From: Argentina anserina
Lineage: Eukaryota; Streptophyta; Magnoliopsida; Rosales; Rosaceae
Assembly (NCBI RefSeq): GCF_933775445.1
Contig: NC_065874.1
Span: forward strand, 10,807,001-10,871,000
Length of the DNA: 64,000 nucleotides
Direction: 5' to 3'
In this document: piece after piece, positions 31,464 to 45,500 of the stretch
Layout of the letters: every line of letters starts with the position of its first letter
Position numbering within the stretch: the stretch's first letter is position 1
The notes under the pieces: model-generated
What the model saw: the letters and a program-made list of their open reading frames with translations, nothing else
Databases searched by the model: none
What the model was told of the DNA's origin: nothing
Program-made: the position numbers and the translations under genes

Positions 31464-34189
31464 ATCGACCCTGATCGACGTACGTTTGTCACCAATAGTT
31501 TCATCTTCTTGTTCCAAGAAGTCAGCGTACAAGTAAAGGGGAAATGTTATGTTTGATTTGAGAGAATGAACATATAACTTCTATAAGAAAGGTGTCGTTC
31601 GAATGATGCTCTAGTCTGATCCAGTGTCTAATATTTCCATCATTCTCCATGACCTTTTTTATTAATGTAGGTAAATTCTTGAAATCGCTGGGTTGTGATA
31701 TTCCCATTAGAACTTCACCACCCGATTCGATCACACTGACCTGCTTCCGGCTATCCCTTGTCCAGTGCAGTTTGCAAATAATTAACTAATCCAACTTATG
31801 CTACAAGTGAGTGAAGTGACTCGTATTATGTGTAACTTATTGGCAGAGACGCAGAGTTGGTATAAAATCGCATTGGTACAAATAAATTTGCCGTGTTCAT
31901 GGTCATAGTTTGTTTAAGTGTAAAGACAAATCAAAGAACAGTGTCTGATATTAGGAAACTATGATTCAATGAAGCTCTATTAGTGTGGTTGAAGTAGCTA
32001 ATTGTAGTAGTAGAACGTTCCCTCCAATTGAACTTGTGATAAATTTTAGAGTAGGGTTCGGCTGATGAAGTGTTGTGCTTGACCCTTACCTCTACTTCTA
32101 CAAACATTGTTTCAATATTGTAAATATAAACTAGATTTGCGTCTATGTTTTCTTATTTAAAAAAAAAATTCTTATTGACTTGCTTAGTACAAAACAGACT
32201 TTAAATCTCCTAGCTACTTAGTTCCCAAAGTCAATTGTTGGGAATTAGATTATTATTTGTTTATACAAGGATTTACACAGATACTTGGAAGAGAACGTGA
32301 AGGTGTACGTACAATATCTTCAATCTGCTGGAAAACCATCTTAAATCTCTAAAGCTCACCACTAATGTGCTTATTGAACTTGCCATATGTAACTATGACC
32401 GTTGGAAGTCTCATAGTATATAAATGTCGTTAATAAATTATCGGTCACGGTTTGGAGTTTTGTTTAACTAGTTATTAGGTAATTACGTCAGGCGGTCACA
32501 ACCACAATAATGCTTACCTAATCATTTCAATTTCTTCCAACGTCTCACGCATGTGCAACCCAACAAAATCCATACATACCAAGCCTTAACATATATAACA
32601 GGCAGTAATGAATAATCATGAACATATAATTAGAGATGTAACATCAGCTAGAGTTGCCGGATCGATCTAGCTTTTGAGGACCTAGAAGGATGAAGGGGAA
32701 AATCATGCATAAGTGAGCATAACTGATACTTTGATAGAGGAAATGCATATTTTCTTCACTGCAATATTCGATCATATATTCTGTGTGCTCGATCGAGAGT
32801 GAAAGTCACATACAGTGGATTAGTTAATGTTCGATTCTTGCGTCACAAGTACGACTGACTCTCGTGCTAGTATTGAGATACCAAATGGGTCAAATTCATG
32901 ACATTTTTTCACAATTCATTTTTCATGAATCATTGAAAACTTATGCATGCTTAAATTGGAATCTTTGAAATCCAATGGAATGTGCTGAATTCCACAAATA
33001 TGGCAACTAGAATTTCCATTTTATAATCAAATTAAAGTCCATGACAACATCCCCAAAACCAAGCCCGGTAGTTTTCACATTTTTCTCTTCGTTGAATATG
33101 AATGAATAATGAGCACTTGTTTAATTATGCGTGGTTGATAAGCCGTCTATAATTAGAAAATCTGCCCGGTCCTTCATTTATTCAACTTATCAATGAAAAC
33201 GGGCCTAGGAGGACGTGCAGGTGGCGACTTGTTTACCCCAAAAAAAAAAGGGCAAGAAATGGAAAGCACAAATTAAATAGGCTAGCCGAACCATATACAA
33301 TAAGAACAATATAGTAAGTATTGCTAATAAACACTGTATTCAAAAAACAATATAGTCAAGAAGGTTGAAAAAATTGAAATATATATTCAAGGAACTCAAA
33401 AAACAATACTTTATAACATAGGTGCCAGCAGATTATTGAGAGTCCACAAAAAACTTATGAAAGTTTATAGAGTGCAGCAAATATCATCCCTGTTTTTCTA
33501 TTGTATAAATAGCATATGTTAGCTTTGACCAAATTAATATGATGAAGTCCATAGACTATAAGCTTGATCAGTATTTATTGGAATGCAAATGCCATTGCTG
33601 TTATCTTATAAGGATCACTTCTTTTTGTTAGATAATTAGTTTTCTAATCGCCATTTTCAGTCCAGGTACATCAACAATATATTTTGAGTAATATACATAG
33701 GGATAGCACTGATAAGTAGTGTTTTGTTTTTGGTAAGTGGGACGATTTTGAATTTCGATGACTTTCATTAAAAAAAAATCTCACGGGACGTGTGTGATAG
33801 TGTGATACTGTAAGTTGTTGTGTGGGGTGTGAGTGTGTGACTCAGAAACTCTTTAATTGATTTTCATAATAAAAGATTGTAATGATGATATTTAACGGAC
33901 ATAGAAGTTGAAATGATGATACTGACAAGTGGCAAAGTTAATTAGCGCGCAAGTTCTCTAATCCTCGAATTGGCATTGGCATTGGTTCACTCTGGGAAGA
34001 GTTGGCGGTCATGCATGACTGAAGCATTCTGCTTGATCAAACAAAAGAAAAAAGATCGGATCTTCACGTTTTCGATTCTTCTTTTTTTAGAATCGACGCT
34101 ACGTCATATATTAAGATCAGAAAAAGTATGAAACAACATGAATACATTCCGCCCTCGCGAACTACATTAGAATTTAAAATGTGCAGAAC
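31464..34189. other. Intergenic DNA
   Basis: AT-rich, no supported gene; the minus-strand frame at 31522-31734 (70 aa) is not recognised. A segment at about 32955-33150 shares patches with 37790-38330, for example TCTTTGAAATCC(A/T)ATGGAA and GCGTGGTTGATAAG. Confidence 0.45.
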
Positions 34190-35290
34190 AATCAAACCTC
34201 TAGGCTAGAAATCAAATCATCCCTACGCTGAATCTCTGAAGAGATACTCAAAAGTAACCGAGAATTGTTAGCAGGAGCTAGCTTATTCAAAGAACCAGAC
34301 AAAACAATCATGCCAAAGGAGCCACCCCCACCATGGGTGTCCTCATCAGAAACCACATCTTCCACCACCACCACCACCTCAGGCCCATCAGGAGCAAATC
34401 CCTTCACTCATATCAGCTCGGCACCCTGCACCTTAGCGGCCTTATCATCAAACAGGCCCACAATCATCTCAAGCTTCTTCACCAGCCCACCTACCGTGGA
34501 TCGAAACTTCTTTTTTGGAGCTCATGATTGCGAAGCTCTCTGCAGCCCAAACCTCACCGGTCACCCTCCTTGGGTTTGTTGGCCGAGCCCTTAGGGCGGC
34601 CCAACTTGTGTTTCTTGCTTGGGGAAACAACAAGCAGCCCATCCTAATGTGGCAAGCTCAACTTTGTCGTAAAAGGCAACACCAAATCCGACTCTGACAC
34701 CGCTCGGACCACCGACCGCTGCCTCTTAGCCAGAGCAGCCACCTCCATTCACGTGCTCCATCAACCCACATGTCTGGCAAAAGCCCGATATACGCTAATA
34801 CCTAAAGGTGAGTATTTTCGAAACCTTAGCCACCCCAAATTCGAACCTCGTCGACGGGAAGGCCTGCCAAATAGGCTCCGACAAACGGTGAAACACCCTT
34901 ACTCGAGCCCTAGCACCCCTCTTGATCTCATTCTCATTGATCTCCACCAAACCCTCCCAACATTTCACCCTCCAACGTCACCCCACCCTTTGTCATCAAA
35001 GCTGGTGGTAACCCCATGATCTCCACAGTGACCGGAAAGCCAAGAATAGGAATTGTGGCCGGATCGGTAAGCCCATCATACTTAGCCGTGATAAACAAGG
35101 CTATATTGTAAAACCACGGTCCCTCCGAGACCAAATAGTCACGCTCCTCCTCACGCGTAAACTTCAGGATATATTGATCCCATTGAGCCCTCATATGCAG
35201 ACGACTCTTGTACCCCCATACTGATGTAAAAGCTCCTATCGCCTTAGGGAGTGGCAGAAATTTTGTTCCCATTTTTGGGGGACATAATTT
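34190..35290 (-). pseudogene. LINE ORF1 remnant (DUF4283-type)
   Basis: The minus strand encodes ILKFTREEERDYLVSEGPWF and TIPILGFPVTVEIMGLPPAL, the DUF4283 pattern of plant L1-type LINE ORF1. Further along are FEFGVAKVSKI and a degenerate zinc knuckle (CQTCGLMEHV). Stops and shifts break the frame, and only tail debris (34192-34407) continues. No reverse transcriptase is seen downstream on that strand. Confidence 0.75.
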
Positions 35291-35635
35291 AGGGAGTACA
35301 AGGATTCAAATCTTGGCTCGTCAATGGATAAATTCACCACCTTGGCCTAGAAATAATCTCAATGCTCAATTGACTATATTTAGAGAAAATACTCTTCAAA
35401 GAGGGAGTATTGGGATTCAAACCTAGCTCGTCAGCATATAAGTTCAATGCCTTGACCAATGGAGCAAATCCATGTGATCCACGTCTTCGGTTTCTAATAA
35501 TTCTAATTAATGGATTTAAAGTAAAACGATCTCAAAAATTGTCTGCAAGATAGTTTACTTACTAAAAAGTCCCTTAGCGCTCTGAGATAACCGAATCGCC
35601 CTAAGGTTCGAAAAAAAAAGCTTTAGTCTATGTCT

Positions 35636-36533
35636 GATGGCACGTCTTTTGATGTGGTTTTCGAACAAGAGTTTGTGGCGGGTCAATTGGTGACCTACCT
35701 TGGCGGTTGTATTCGGTGTACCGCATGTTTTCTAATTGCATGGGTTGTCCTTTGATGGGGTTATGGTGTTGCCTTTGTGTCGCTAGTAGGGTTTTGTGGC
35801 GGGTGAAACTGGTGAAGTGTGGTAGTAGGAGACAGGGAAGCGGTGGCGGTGACGGCTTGCCTGGACTGCTTCGTGAATCCGGGTCAACTTGTAATCTCAT
35901 CTCTTGTTTGATATCTGAAGAGTGGGAGGTTTTGAACTTTTGTCATAGATCTAGGCAGTTATATTTGGTGACATCTAGCGTCGTCAACGGGGTGGCTACC
36001 CTGAGGTCAGAGGCGGAGGTATGGTGGCTACTCTCGGTGTTCTCTATTGGTTCAGTATGGTGGGCCCGGGCTCTATTATTTGGCCGAGGTATGGGTTTCT
36101 ATAGGTTTTTTTTGTTTTTTCTGGTTTTAGTTTGTCCCTCCTTTTGTGAGTTTTTTTTTTCTTTTTCTTCATTCCCTCATCTTGGTGTGAGGGTTTAGGG
36201 TTGGTCGGTAGTGTTATTGAGTGTGCTATTGTATGGTGCATCTCATTTCCAGAGATTATTTAAATGTCGGTTTTTTCTAGGTGTCAATGTAATGAGGAGG
36301 TTGTCTCTGCAAATATGTTTGAGGTTTTGGTATGTGATGCTAATAAAGTGGTTCTCTTTTTTAGATTGGCGGCGAGTAGATATTGACTAGTCCTGACATT
36401 GTTTTGATTGGTTCGAGATTAGATATTTTTTGCTCATGTCTATCGGTTCTTACGATGGTCCTATAACTAGTAGTCTTTGTGTAATTGTAATATTATTTTG
36501 TTGAAATACAGTTTTCTTTTTTTAAAAAAAAAA
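35636..36533 (+). mobile_element. Possible LINE 3' end with poly-A
   Basis: G/T-rich sequence without a coding frame ends with GTAATATTATTTTGTTGAAATACAG-like text (36488-36512) and a poly-A run at 36524-36533, as at plant LINE 3' ends. No target duplication was identified. Confidence 0.4.
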
Positions 36534-36539
36534 GAGAAG

Positions 36540-39500
36540 AAGAGTAAAACGATACCTCATTAAATTCATAAATTACATTAGTTTTAATCTTCTTAATGGT
36601 TGAATTGTATATATACTGCGAGTTAAACTTACAAAAGATAAAAAGATACCTCATTAAATCTATAAATTACATTAGTTTTTCAATTTTTTCAATGCATGGT
36701 TGAATTGTATATATACGGCAGAAGCAATATAGATTTTGAACTTACAGAAGAGGATATAATATTTAATAAATTTATGAATGTCTTTTGGTAGTTTTATATA
36801 TATGATAAATCAGCAATAGTGACTCATTATGAGCACCTCTAGAATCTTAGATTGTATTATGTCCTTGTACCATTTTGAGTATCATGATGGTCCAGTCACA
36901 ATGAACTCATGGATAATGCTATTTGCTGGTGGAGATTCATTAGATGTTGTTCATTAACATTTACAGCTCTTTCAAGTTGAGGTTCATGCACTATGACCTT
37001 GGCACATGAAACCTATCTGAAACTATACATCGTGATATCAGAATTCTTGTCATATATGACACCTGCTACAATCACCTCTAAGATGCTAGGAATTTCAGTT
37101 TACTCCAACACCTCTATGTATATAACATATACAAACACATTAAAAAGGGACAAAAATAAAAGAAATTCAAGGACCAATTAACAATTAAACCTAGACTGAT
37201 TCTTTTTTTTTTGGTCGAAGAAACCTAGACTAATTCATGAGAACAAACTAAACTAATTAAGGAAGGGGGACTTAAGCTACATATAACAGAAACCACATGC
37301 AGCATCCAACTGATGAAAATATATATATTGAGATACATCAAGAAAAACCTCTCTTGATATAATATATTCTACAGATCTTGTACGTACAAACTCCATTTAA
37401 CACACAATTGCAATTATCTTTCTAGATGCTTGATTTGTGACGTGAGATCATGGGCTATGTGTGATCCTCTTACAGACTGAATTATAATTCAAATGATTTT
37501 AGCAAGACTTTTGGATGAAGCCATAGTATTGTATCGAAAAGAAAAAAAAACAGGGGAAACCATGCATAAGATACATTTAATGTCTCTTTCCCTCTCTGGA
37601 ACAAAAAAAATGTCTCTTTCCCTCTCTGGAACAAAAAAAATGTCTCTTTCCCTCTTCGTTTTCTTTCTTTCTTTAGTTGGTTTACAAGAAAAAGGTCTTT
37701 AGCTAGTTTATTTTTTTTAATCAAAATTCATTCGTAATGTAAAGCCGACTGAATCATTGAAAATATATTATTGACGTATACGTGTTTGGCATCTTTGAAA
37801 TCCTATGGAATGTGCTGAAACACACAACCGTACGTGTTTTTTTTTGTGACTACTTAACAGTTTTATTCAAAATTCCCCAATTAATGAATCAAGTCGGGTT
37901 GACATAATTATGCAAATTGTGGCAGCAAGCGGGCAAGACTCCTTGTTCGTGTTCTACTTTGATGTTTGTATCTTGATCTCTTAGCTGCCTTCTCAATCAA
38001 GATAAACATATACGTAATTAGTTAATTGACTTAATTAATGACGTTTAAGGTACTTTGAAATGTTGATCGATGAATGAGAAAGTCCCGGTCACATAAATTA
38101 TGATAGAACTGAAGTTCTCAAGATAAGGATATATTGTTTCTTTGAGGAGCTTGACTAACAACTTCATGAAACTATTTTAGTTATGTATCATGTTTTATGT
38201 TAATTACTTAAAGGTTGATAGTGGAATTGGCAGGGAATTTCCTTTCTTGTGATCGAACGAATAAGCACTTGTACGTTTTGATAACTTAGTGATTGTCGAC
38301 TAGATAAGCGTGGTTGATAAGGTGTCTTGTGGGAATAGACAGAATTGGAATGGATATAAGAAAAACTGCAAAAGCCACCTCCCTCATGTATATACTTCCA
38401 ATAACTTATCAGATTCAATATCAACCGCGCAGCCCTACCTGTCCCTACCGAAGACTAAGTACCAAGATTGAAGTCGATCGAAGCAACAAGTTTACCTACG
38501 AGCCAAATCGGTGGTTGACAAACTTTACTGGACATTATTAATAGGGTCAAAATAGTCTTTTCAATTAACCTTGTAAAAAATTGTCAATCGTAGTATATAA
38601 TAAGCAGAAATTATTCGATGCTAGAGACTGAGTGTACTTTCACAATTTACGCTAAACAAAACAAATAAATATGGGGGTTTTGATTATCAATGTCAAGGTA
38701 AAGAAACAATGTAAATTAATAATATATAATGAATGAGATGAACAAGTTAGAAACTACATCAATTCACCATTGTTTATACTTCACTCTTAATCAATCATAG
38801 AAATCACTTAACAATTATGTGACTGACAACAAATACAAACAACCATGAAACACACTGAAATTGTTTTTACTACTTCCCTAAAATTATTTAACGTCGTGAA
38901 ACATACTTTTCGTTAAAAGCATTCTCTAACATGTTTACTAGCTCTGAAACGCAATAGTCTAGTAACTCAAGCAGAAATCATTTAGATCTATGAAAATTTG
39001 TCCGTTGATTAAAGTCTAGGTAGCGTGAAACACACTCCCTACCCAATCAATAACCATCCATTGATTTACCTCCGCGAGTGAGGTAGTCACTACTCGGTGA
39101 GAGAAAGAATCATAACTATTAGATGAAACAATCTTTAAACTCTAGCTGCGATCACATGTATATAATCTAAGTTGCACACCAAAGAAAACAAACATGCAAA
39201 AAAGTTATTAATAACACAAATTAAGGCACACCAATCACATAACAATAAGATATCAAATTAAGCAAACATAATCAAGAGTTTTGCATAAACAGGGCTACAA
39301 GGGCAGCCCCTAACTTGAAGAATTTAGTTACACAAAAACATAGAGGTTATTGTCCCATAAGGCAGAGGGGAGAATAAGAGAAAGAGGAGAGAGCCACAAG
39401 AAGAAGAAGTCCCCTTTTTATAAAGTTACAAACTTCATTCTCCAATTAGGGTTGCCTTCTTTATTTTCTTATAGGATTTCTCTTACTTGACTCATAAATT

Positions 39501-40769
39501 AACTCCATAATCTCCAATATATCATAATGATACTGTAAAACTCGTCCATGGGCTGCTTGGAGTGGTCCGGACCTTGAAATATAACTTTTGATCCACAACG
39601 TGATTCTCAGCCAGACAGACATTTGTTAACTAAATCGAGTATTCTAACGGATTTAGAAAGTAGAATCATAGGGCTTTCCATCGACATATTATTCATAATT
39701 TTCCTTCAAGTAGCTTGCCCACTATGGTCCATCAAAGCTAACTGTTTTGCACATTTGACTTTAAAATGCATATTTTCTCAATGATCCTCTCATTTGCTTT
39801 CAAAAACACCTAAAATAATAAAAGTAGGTTATAATGATGATGTTTAAGATACTAACATAGAAAATATACGAGGAATTAGATGATATAATCATAGCATAAA
39901 ATGCTTATATCAATTATGCAGAAAATGAAAGGTTGAACTTGAATTATGGGGTCTACAATTGAAATTCCACAGGGTAAACGCTCATGCAAGTCAATATCAA
40001 CGGCAAAAGAGATCTTCTCAAGAGCACAAAAAAAAAAGCAAAAGAGAAAAAGGAAAACTCGGACGTACCTTAGACTATATAATACTGAACGCCATTTAGA
40101 GTACCACAGTTAGCTAGCTAGTCTATTCCCTATACCGTTTGCTTCATGAAACACTTGTTGAAAACAAATATATTACACAATTGTCGAGTATTGCGTTTGT
40201 ATAATCATAGGAGTCTCCACACTAGCGAAAAATCCATATGTTATTATGTTCAAAAGGATTCTACCTGCTTCACTTATTCTGGGAAGATATCAAATTTTTA
40301 TATTTAAAAAGTATATCTCTGAGGTGAATGGTGGTTCATACTTCATACAGCAATCCTTATCATAATTTCAGGTAAGAGTACTACGACGTCGAAGACGAAA
40401 TTTGTGACGTACTGGTAGTAAAACACCGATTTTTCCTATTGATATCACTGCAGTCGTTTTGGCAGTTCCTCCCTTAACAACTATGGTAGATTTTTGAAAC
40501 TGGTGCCAAGCAGAGGAATTTGACGTACGTCAATTTCATCTCATATAAGCCTAAATCTAAGTTAGCTAGAAATCTGAATTGTAAAAGCTAGAGAGAGTGT
40601 AGATTTCAATATCTAAAATTCTAAAAATAAACGATATATTATAAAGAAAAATTACCAGCTTAATAACTCACCTCATATGAGTCTATTATAATTAAGTACA
40701 TAAAAGTTTTATTCCTCTCTAAAAAAAGAGAGCTGAGAGTGATGTATACCAAATGTCTAATATATTATA
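36540..40769. other. Intergenic DNA
   Basis: No gene is supported over 4.2 kb. It contains the 30-bp tandem repeat at 37581-37655 and patches similar to 32955-33150. 38700-39950 has the even, moderately AT-rich look of an old non-autonomous repeat, but I could not find its ends. Confidence 0.4.
37581..37655 (+). repeat. 30-bp tandem repeat, 2.5 copies
   Basis: TGTCTCTTTCCCTCTCTGGA begins at 37581 and 37611 with an exact 30-bp period; a third, partial unit starts at 37641. Confidence 0.95.
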
Positions 40770-41251
40770 CGAGGTTTGAAAAAACGCTAGACGGTAGCCG
40801 GGCGGACAATCACCGCCTAGCGCCTAGACGGCTAGACGGCCGCCTAAACGGCGCTTAGGCGATTTTAAATTATTAAATATTTATTTATTTGTATACATAT
40901 ATTTAATACTATTTATATGATTAAAAATATATAATGAGTAAAAAAGTACTTGATATTAATGTTTATAAATCAAAATAGTCTCAACTCATCCAAAATTCAT
41001 AACATAATATTAGAAATTTAGAACAAAATGTAAATATTTTTTTACAATCACAAATGGTAGTCTAATCCCCAAATCCAAAAAAATGAGATTAAAAAAAAAT
41101 TGAAAGTCAAACCGCCTAGGACCGCCTAAGCCCGCCTAGACCCGCCTAGACGGCCGTCTAATCACCCGACTGCCATAGACAACTGAATTGCCTAAAAACG
41201 CAACGATGACCCGCCACCTAAACGACATAGGCGGCCTTTTTTAGAACACTG
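40770..41251. mobile_element. hAT MITE (482 bp)
   Basis: The left end CGAGGTTTGAAAAAACG and right end (reverse complement) CAGTGTTCTAAAAAAGG are imperfect inverted repeats. They are flanked by ATATTATA (40762-40769) and ATATTCTA (41252-41259), an 8-bp duplication with one change. Subterminal regions are filled with GCCTAGACGG-type motifs. CAGTGTTCTAAAAAA ends are common in plant hAT MITEs. Confidence 0.8.
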
Positions 41252-41259
41252 ATATTCTA

Positions 41260-42585
41260 CATGAATCAAAATTTGTACAGACCTTGATTATAAATTTATA
41301 ATGGATTAAGTTGAACCCATAAGATGATAAGATTAACACAATTATAAACGAGGTTGCAATGGAATCTAATCAATCGATCATTCCTCGTGAGGGATTCCAT
41401 ATGTCCTCAACATCAAACCACATGGTACGATTGTTAACATACAAATCACTCAACTGTTTCAGATTAGAAAAAAAAAACACAACAGCTAGCATGGAAATAA
41501 TTGATGCGGCCACGAACATGACTATGTTCTTTTTTTTTTCTGTTGCCTAGCACCTGATTATTAGGTTTTCCCAAGTCATTTGGTTGACTTAATTGAAGCC
41601 TATTATTGTAAATGCATAATTGATCATCATTTTCCTAAAGAAAATATATAATACCCCTCGATCATAAAAAATTGGCATGCAGTTGTGTTGTGGCCTCATG
41701 CATGCGCAACCAGGTTCATGCCATCATATGGATATTATATTATTTCAGTTGACCTAATAATGCGCGCATGCTTTTGTTTATATACTCTTGTCACAACAAA
41801 TTATTATTGTTCCAATGCAATTGTCTGTCTAAGTTTTTTTTTTAAATCAAATGATGAAATTAGTGTAAGAATATAAATTAAGAAAATTAGTAGACATACT
41901 AATGTTTGGATCTTCTAAATTAGTTACGTTCATTTCTTTTATTAAATATAACAATTAATATATATGCCCACAACGAATATGCATGTTGTGAGTCAAACTG
42001 ACGACCTTTTATTTGCGAAGAAAAACTAACGCCACTAAATTAAATGGTATTGAGCAGTTATATTCATTTTAATTATCATAATGAATATTATACCATTTAA
42101 AAAATTAAGCAAATTATGGTGGAAAATACTAAATAAGAAGAACAAATACAATATCTAGTTCTATGAACGTTTTCGTTTTATCCTCCAAATTATATTCCCC
42201 ATATTTTCCTCACATTGAGTAGAGATCCGTGTGCTCATCCACGAACCTTGAAATCCATTTGAGCTTAAATGATGGATTGATAATAACAACGTGAGAATAC
42301 ATGGTCTCCACTCTTGAAGCCATCTTTGTTTAGCGATTAAGATGCAAAGTTTGAAGAGTGCATCAAATGGATTCCAAAATACCAGTAACTAATATCTAAA
42401 TATAAAGAAGTCTTACGTAATATATAATTATATATTGTGATGCTTTTGAATGATATGTGACATCCTCGCTGACTTCACAAGGCTTGCTATGAGGTGAAGT
42501 TCATCAAATGTTAAATCCAACTAGGCAACTAGCCATTACAAGGCAAAGATCGAGTTGTAGTGCATGGCTTTACTCTAACGTTGGC
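41260..42585. other. Intergenic DNA
   Basis: AT-rich, no gene or clear repeat structure recognised. Confidence 0.45.
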
Positions 42586-42593
42586 ATATTAGA

Positions 42594-45500
42594 TAGGCCT
42601 CATCATTTAGCCCGCGGACCCGAAAAGCCCGCGGAGGCCCGCAAGCCCGACGGGCTTTTACCCGGCCCGGCCCGCGAGAAAACCCGCCAAAGCCCGTTTC
42701 CGTGGGTAGAGGGCCGGGCTTAAATTAGAGGTGTGAAACCTGGCCCGGCCCGTGGGCCCGGCCCGCCAAAAGCCCGCAATGCCCGTGAGACCCGGCCCGC
42801 CAAAAGCCCGCAATGCCCGGCCCGTAAAAGCCCGCCAAATAATAAAATATTATACATACATATTTTATTAGGTTTAAAATAAAACTATTGCATTATGAAG
42901 CAACTATATTAAAGAAACTTCTTGGGATCGATCGACACCAGTAGATATGATCAGTATATATATTTAGTGACCCTGTAAAAATTTCATCCAATTCGGAACT
43001 CGTTTGACCGTCGGAATTTCCGGTAAACCGAAAACAACACTAATATGTCATAAAAGAAGACCCATTACCAAAATGCGAACACAAAAAGTCGTTTGCATAT
43101 CTGAAATCACCTAATTTTTGTCACCGATTATGTGTGGTCGCACCAAGGAAACCAATTTGGCAAAGCCCCGGTCAAAGAAGATTTTAATATGTCAAAACGC
43201 CTTTTTCTTTGTTAACCGTAGGTACGGACGGTCAAACAATATCCAAAACGGACGAAATTTTTACGGGTTCCCTAAATATATATACCGATCACATCTACTG
43301 GTGTCGATCGACCTTATTTCGAACTAGAGTTATTGATCGTCGAAGCGTCAACTAATGTATCATACCCTTTATATTAGGTTTATATTAAAACTAACGCATT
43401 ATGAAGCAACTCTATGAAAGAAACTTGTCGGGATCGATCAACACCAGCCGATGTGATTGGAATATATATTTAGTGACCCTGTAAAAATTTCATCCAATTC
43501 GGACTTCGTTTGACCGTCGGAATTTTTGGTAAATCGAAAACACCACTATTATGCCCTAAGGGAGGACTTATTACAAATATGTGAATGCTGAAAGCCGTTT
43601 GCATATATGAAATCACCTAATTTTTGTTACCTATCGTGCGCGGTCGAACTGAATAAATCTATTTGGCAAAGCCTCAGTCAATGAGGTTTAAATATGTCAA
43701 AACGCCTCTTTTTTAGTTGACCGTTGATACGAACGGTCAAACCATGTCCAAAACGGATGAAATTTTTACGGGGTCCCTAAATATATATACCGATCACATC
43801 TACTGGTGTCGATCGACCATATTTTGAATTTGAGTTGTCGATCGCCGAAGTGTCCACTAATGTATTATAACCTTATATTAGGTTTATAATAAAACTATCA
43901 CATTATGAAGCGACTATATGAAGGAAACTTCTCGGAATCGATCGACACCATCCGATGTGATCAATATATATATTTAATGATCATTTTAAAATTTCATGCA
44001 ATTCGGACCTCGTTTAACCGTCAAAATTTCTGGTAAACAAAAAACAACACTAATATGCCCTAAGGGGAGACCAATTACCAAGATGTGAATATATAAATTT
44101 GTTTACATATTTGAAATCACCTAATTTTTATTACCTATCGTGCGCGGTCGAACTGAAGAAATCTATTTGGCAAAGCCCCGGTCAATGAGGTTTAAATATG
44201 TCAAAACGCCTCTTTTTTAGTTGACCGTTGGTACGAACGGTCAAACCATGTCCAAAACGGACGAAATTTTTACGGGTTCCCTAAATATATATACCGATCA
44301 CATCTACTGGTGTCGATCGACCATATTTTGAATTTGAGTTGTCGATCGCCGAAGTGTCCACTAATGTATTATAACCTTATATTAGGTTTATAATAAAACT
44401 ATCACATTATGAAGCGACTATATGAAGGAAACTTCTCGGAATCGATCGACACCATCCGATGTGATCAATATATATATTTAATGATCATTTTAAAATTTCA
44501 TGCAATTCGGACCTCGTTTAACCGTCAAAATTTCCGGTAAACAAAAAACAACACTAACATGCCCTAAGGGGGGACCAATTACCAAGATGCGAATGTATAA
44601 ATTTGTTTACATATTTGAAATCACCTAATTTTTATTACATATCGTGCGCGGTCGAACTGAAGAAATCTATTTGGCAAAGCCCCGGTCAATGAGGTTTAAA
44701 TATGTCAAAATGCCTCTTTTTTAGTTGACCGTTGGTACGAACGGTCAAACCATGTCCAAAACGGACGAAATTTTTACGGGTTCCCTAAATATATATACCG
44801 ATCACATCTACTGGTGTCGATCGACCATATTTTGAATTTGAGTTGTCGATCGCCGAAGTGTCCACTAATGTATTATAACCTTATATTAGGTTTATAATAA
44901 AACTATCACATTATGAAGCGACTATATGAAGGAAACTTATTGGAATCGATCGACATCATCCGATGTGATCAATATATATATTTAATGATCATTTTAAAAT
45001 TTCATGCAATTCGGACCTCGTTTAACCGTCGGAATTTCCGGTAAACCAAAAACAACACTAACATGCCCTAAGGGAGGACCAATTACCAAGATGTGAATGT
45101 GGAAATTTGTTTACATATTTGAAATCACCTAATTTTTGTTACCTATCGTGCGTGGTCGAACTGAAAAAATCTATTTGACAAAGCCCCGGTCAATGAGATT
45201 TTATTATGTGAAAACGCCACTTTTTTTTGTTGACCGAAAATTCCGACGGTTAAACGAGGTCCGAATTGGATGAAATTTTTACACGGTCCCTAAATATATA
45301 TACCAATCATATCTATTGGTGTCGATCGACCATATTTTGAATTTGAGTTGTCGATCGCCGAAGTGTCCACTAATGTATTATAACCTTATATTAGGTTTAT
45401 AATAAAACTATCACATTATGAAGCGACTATATGAAGGAAACTTCTCGGAATCGATCGACACCATCCGATGTGATCAATATATATATTTAATGATCATTTT

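Noticed and set aside
35281..35460. Two GATTCAAA...GCTCGTCA repeats considered as SINE pieces
   Set aside because: Only short patches match and no A/B-box pair or tail could be placed.
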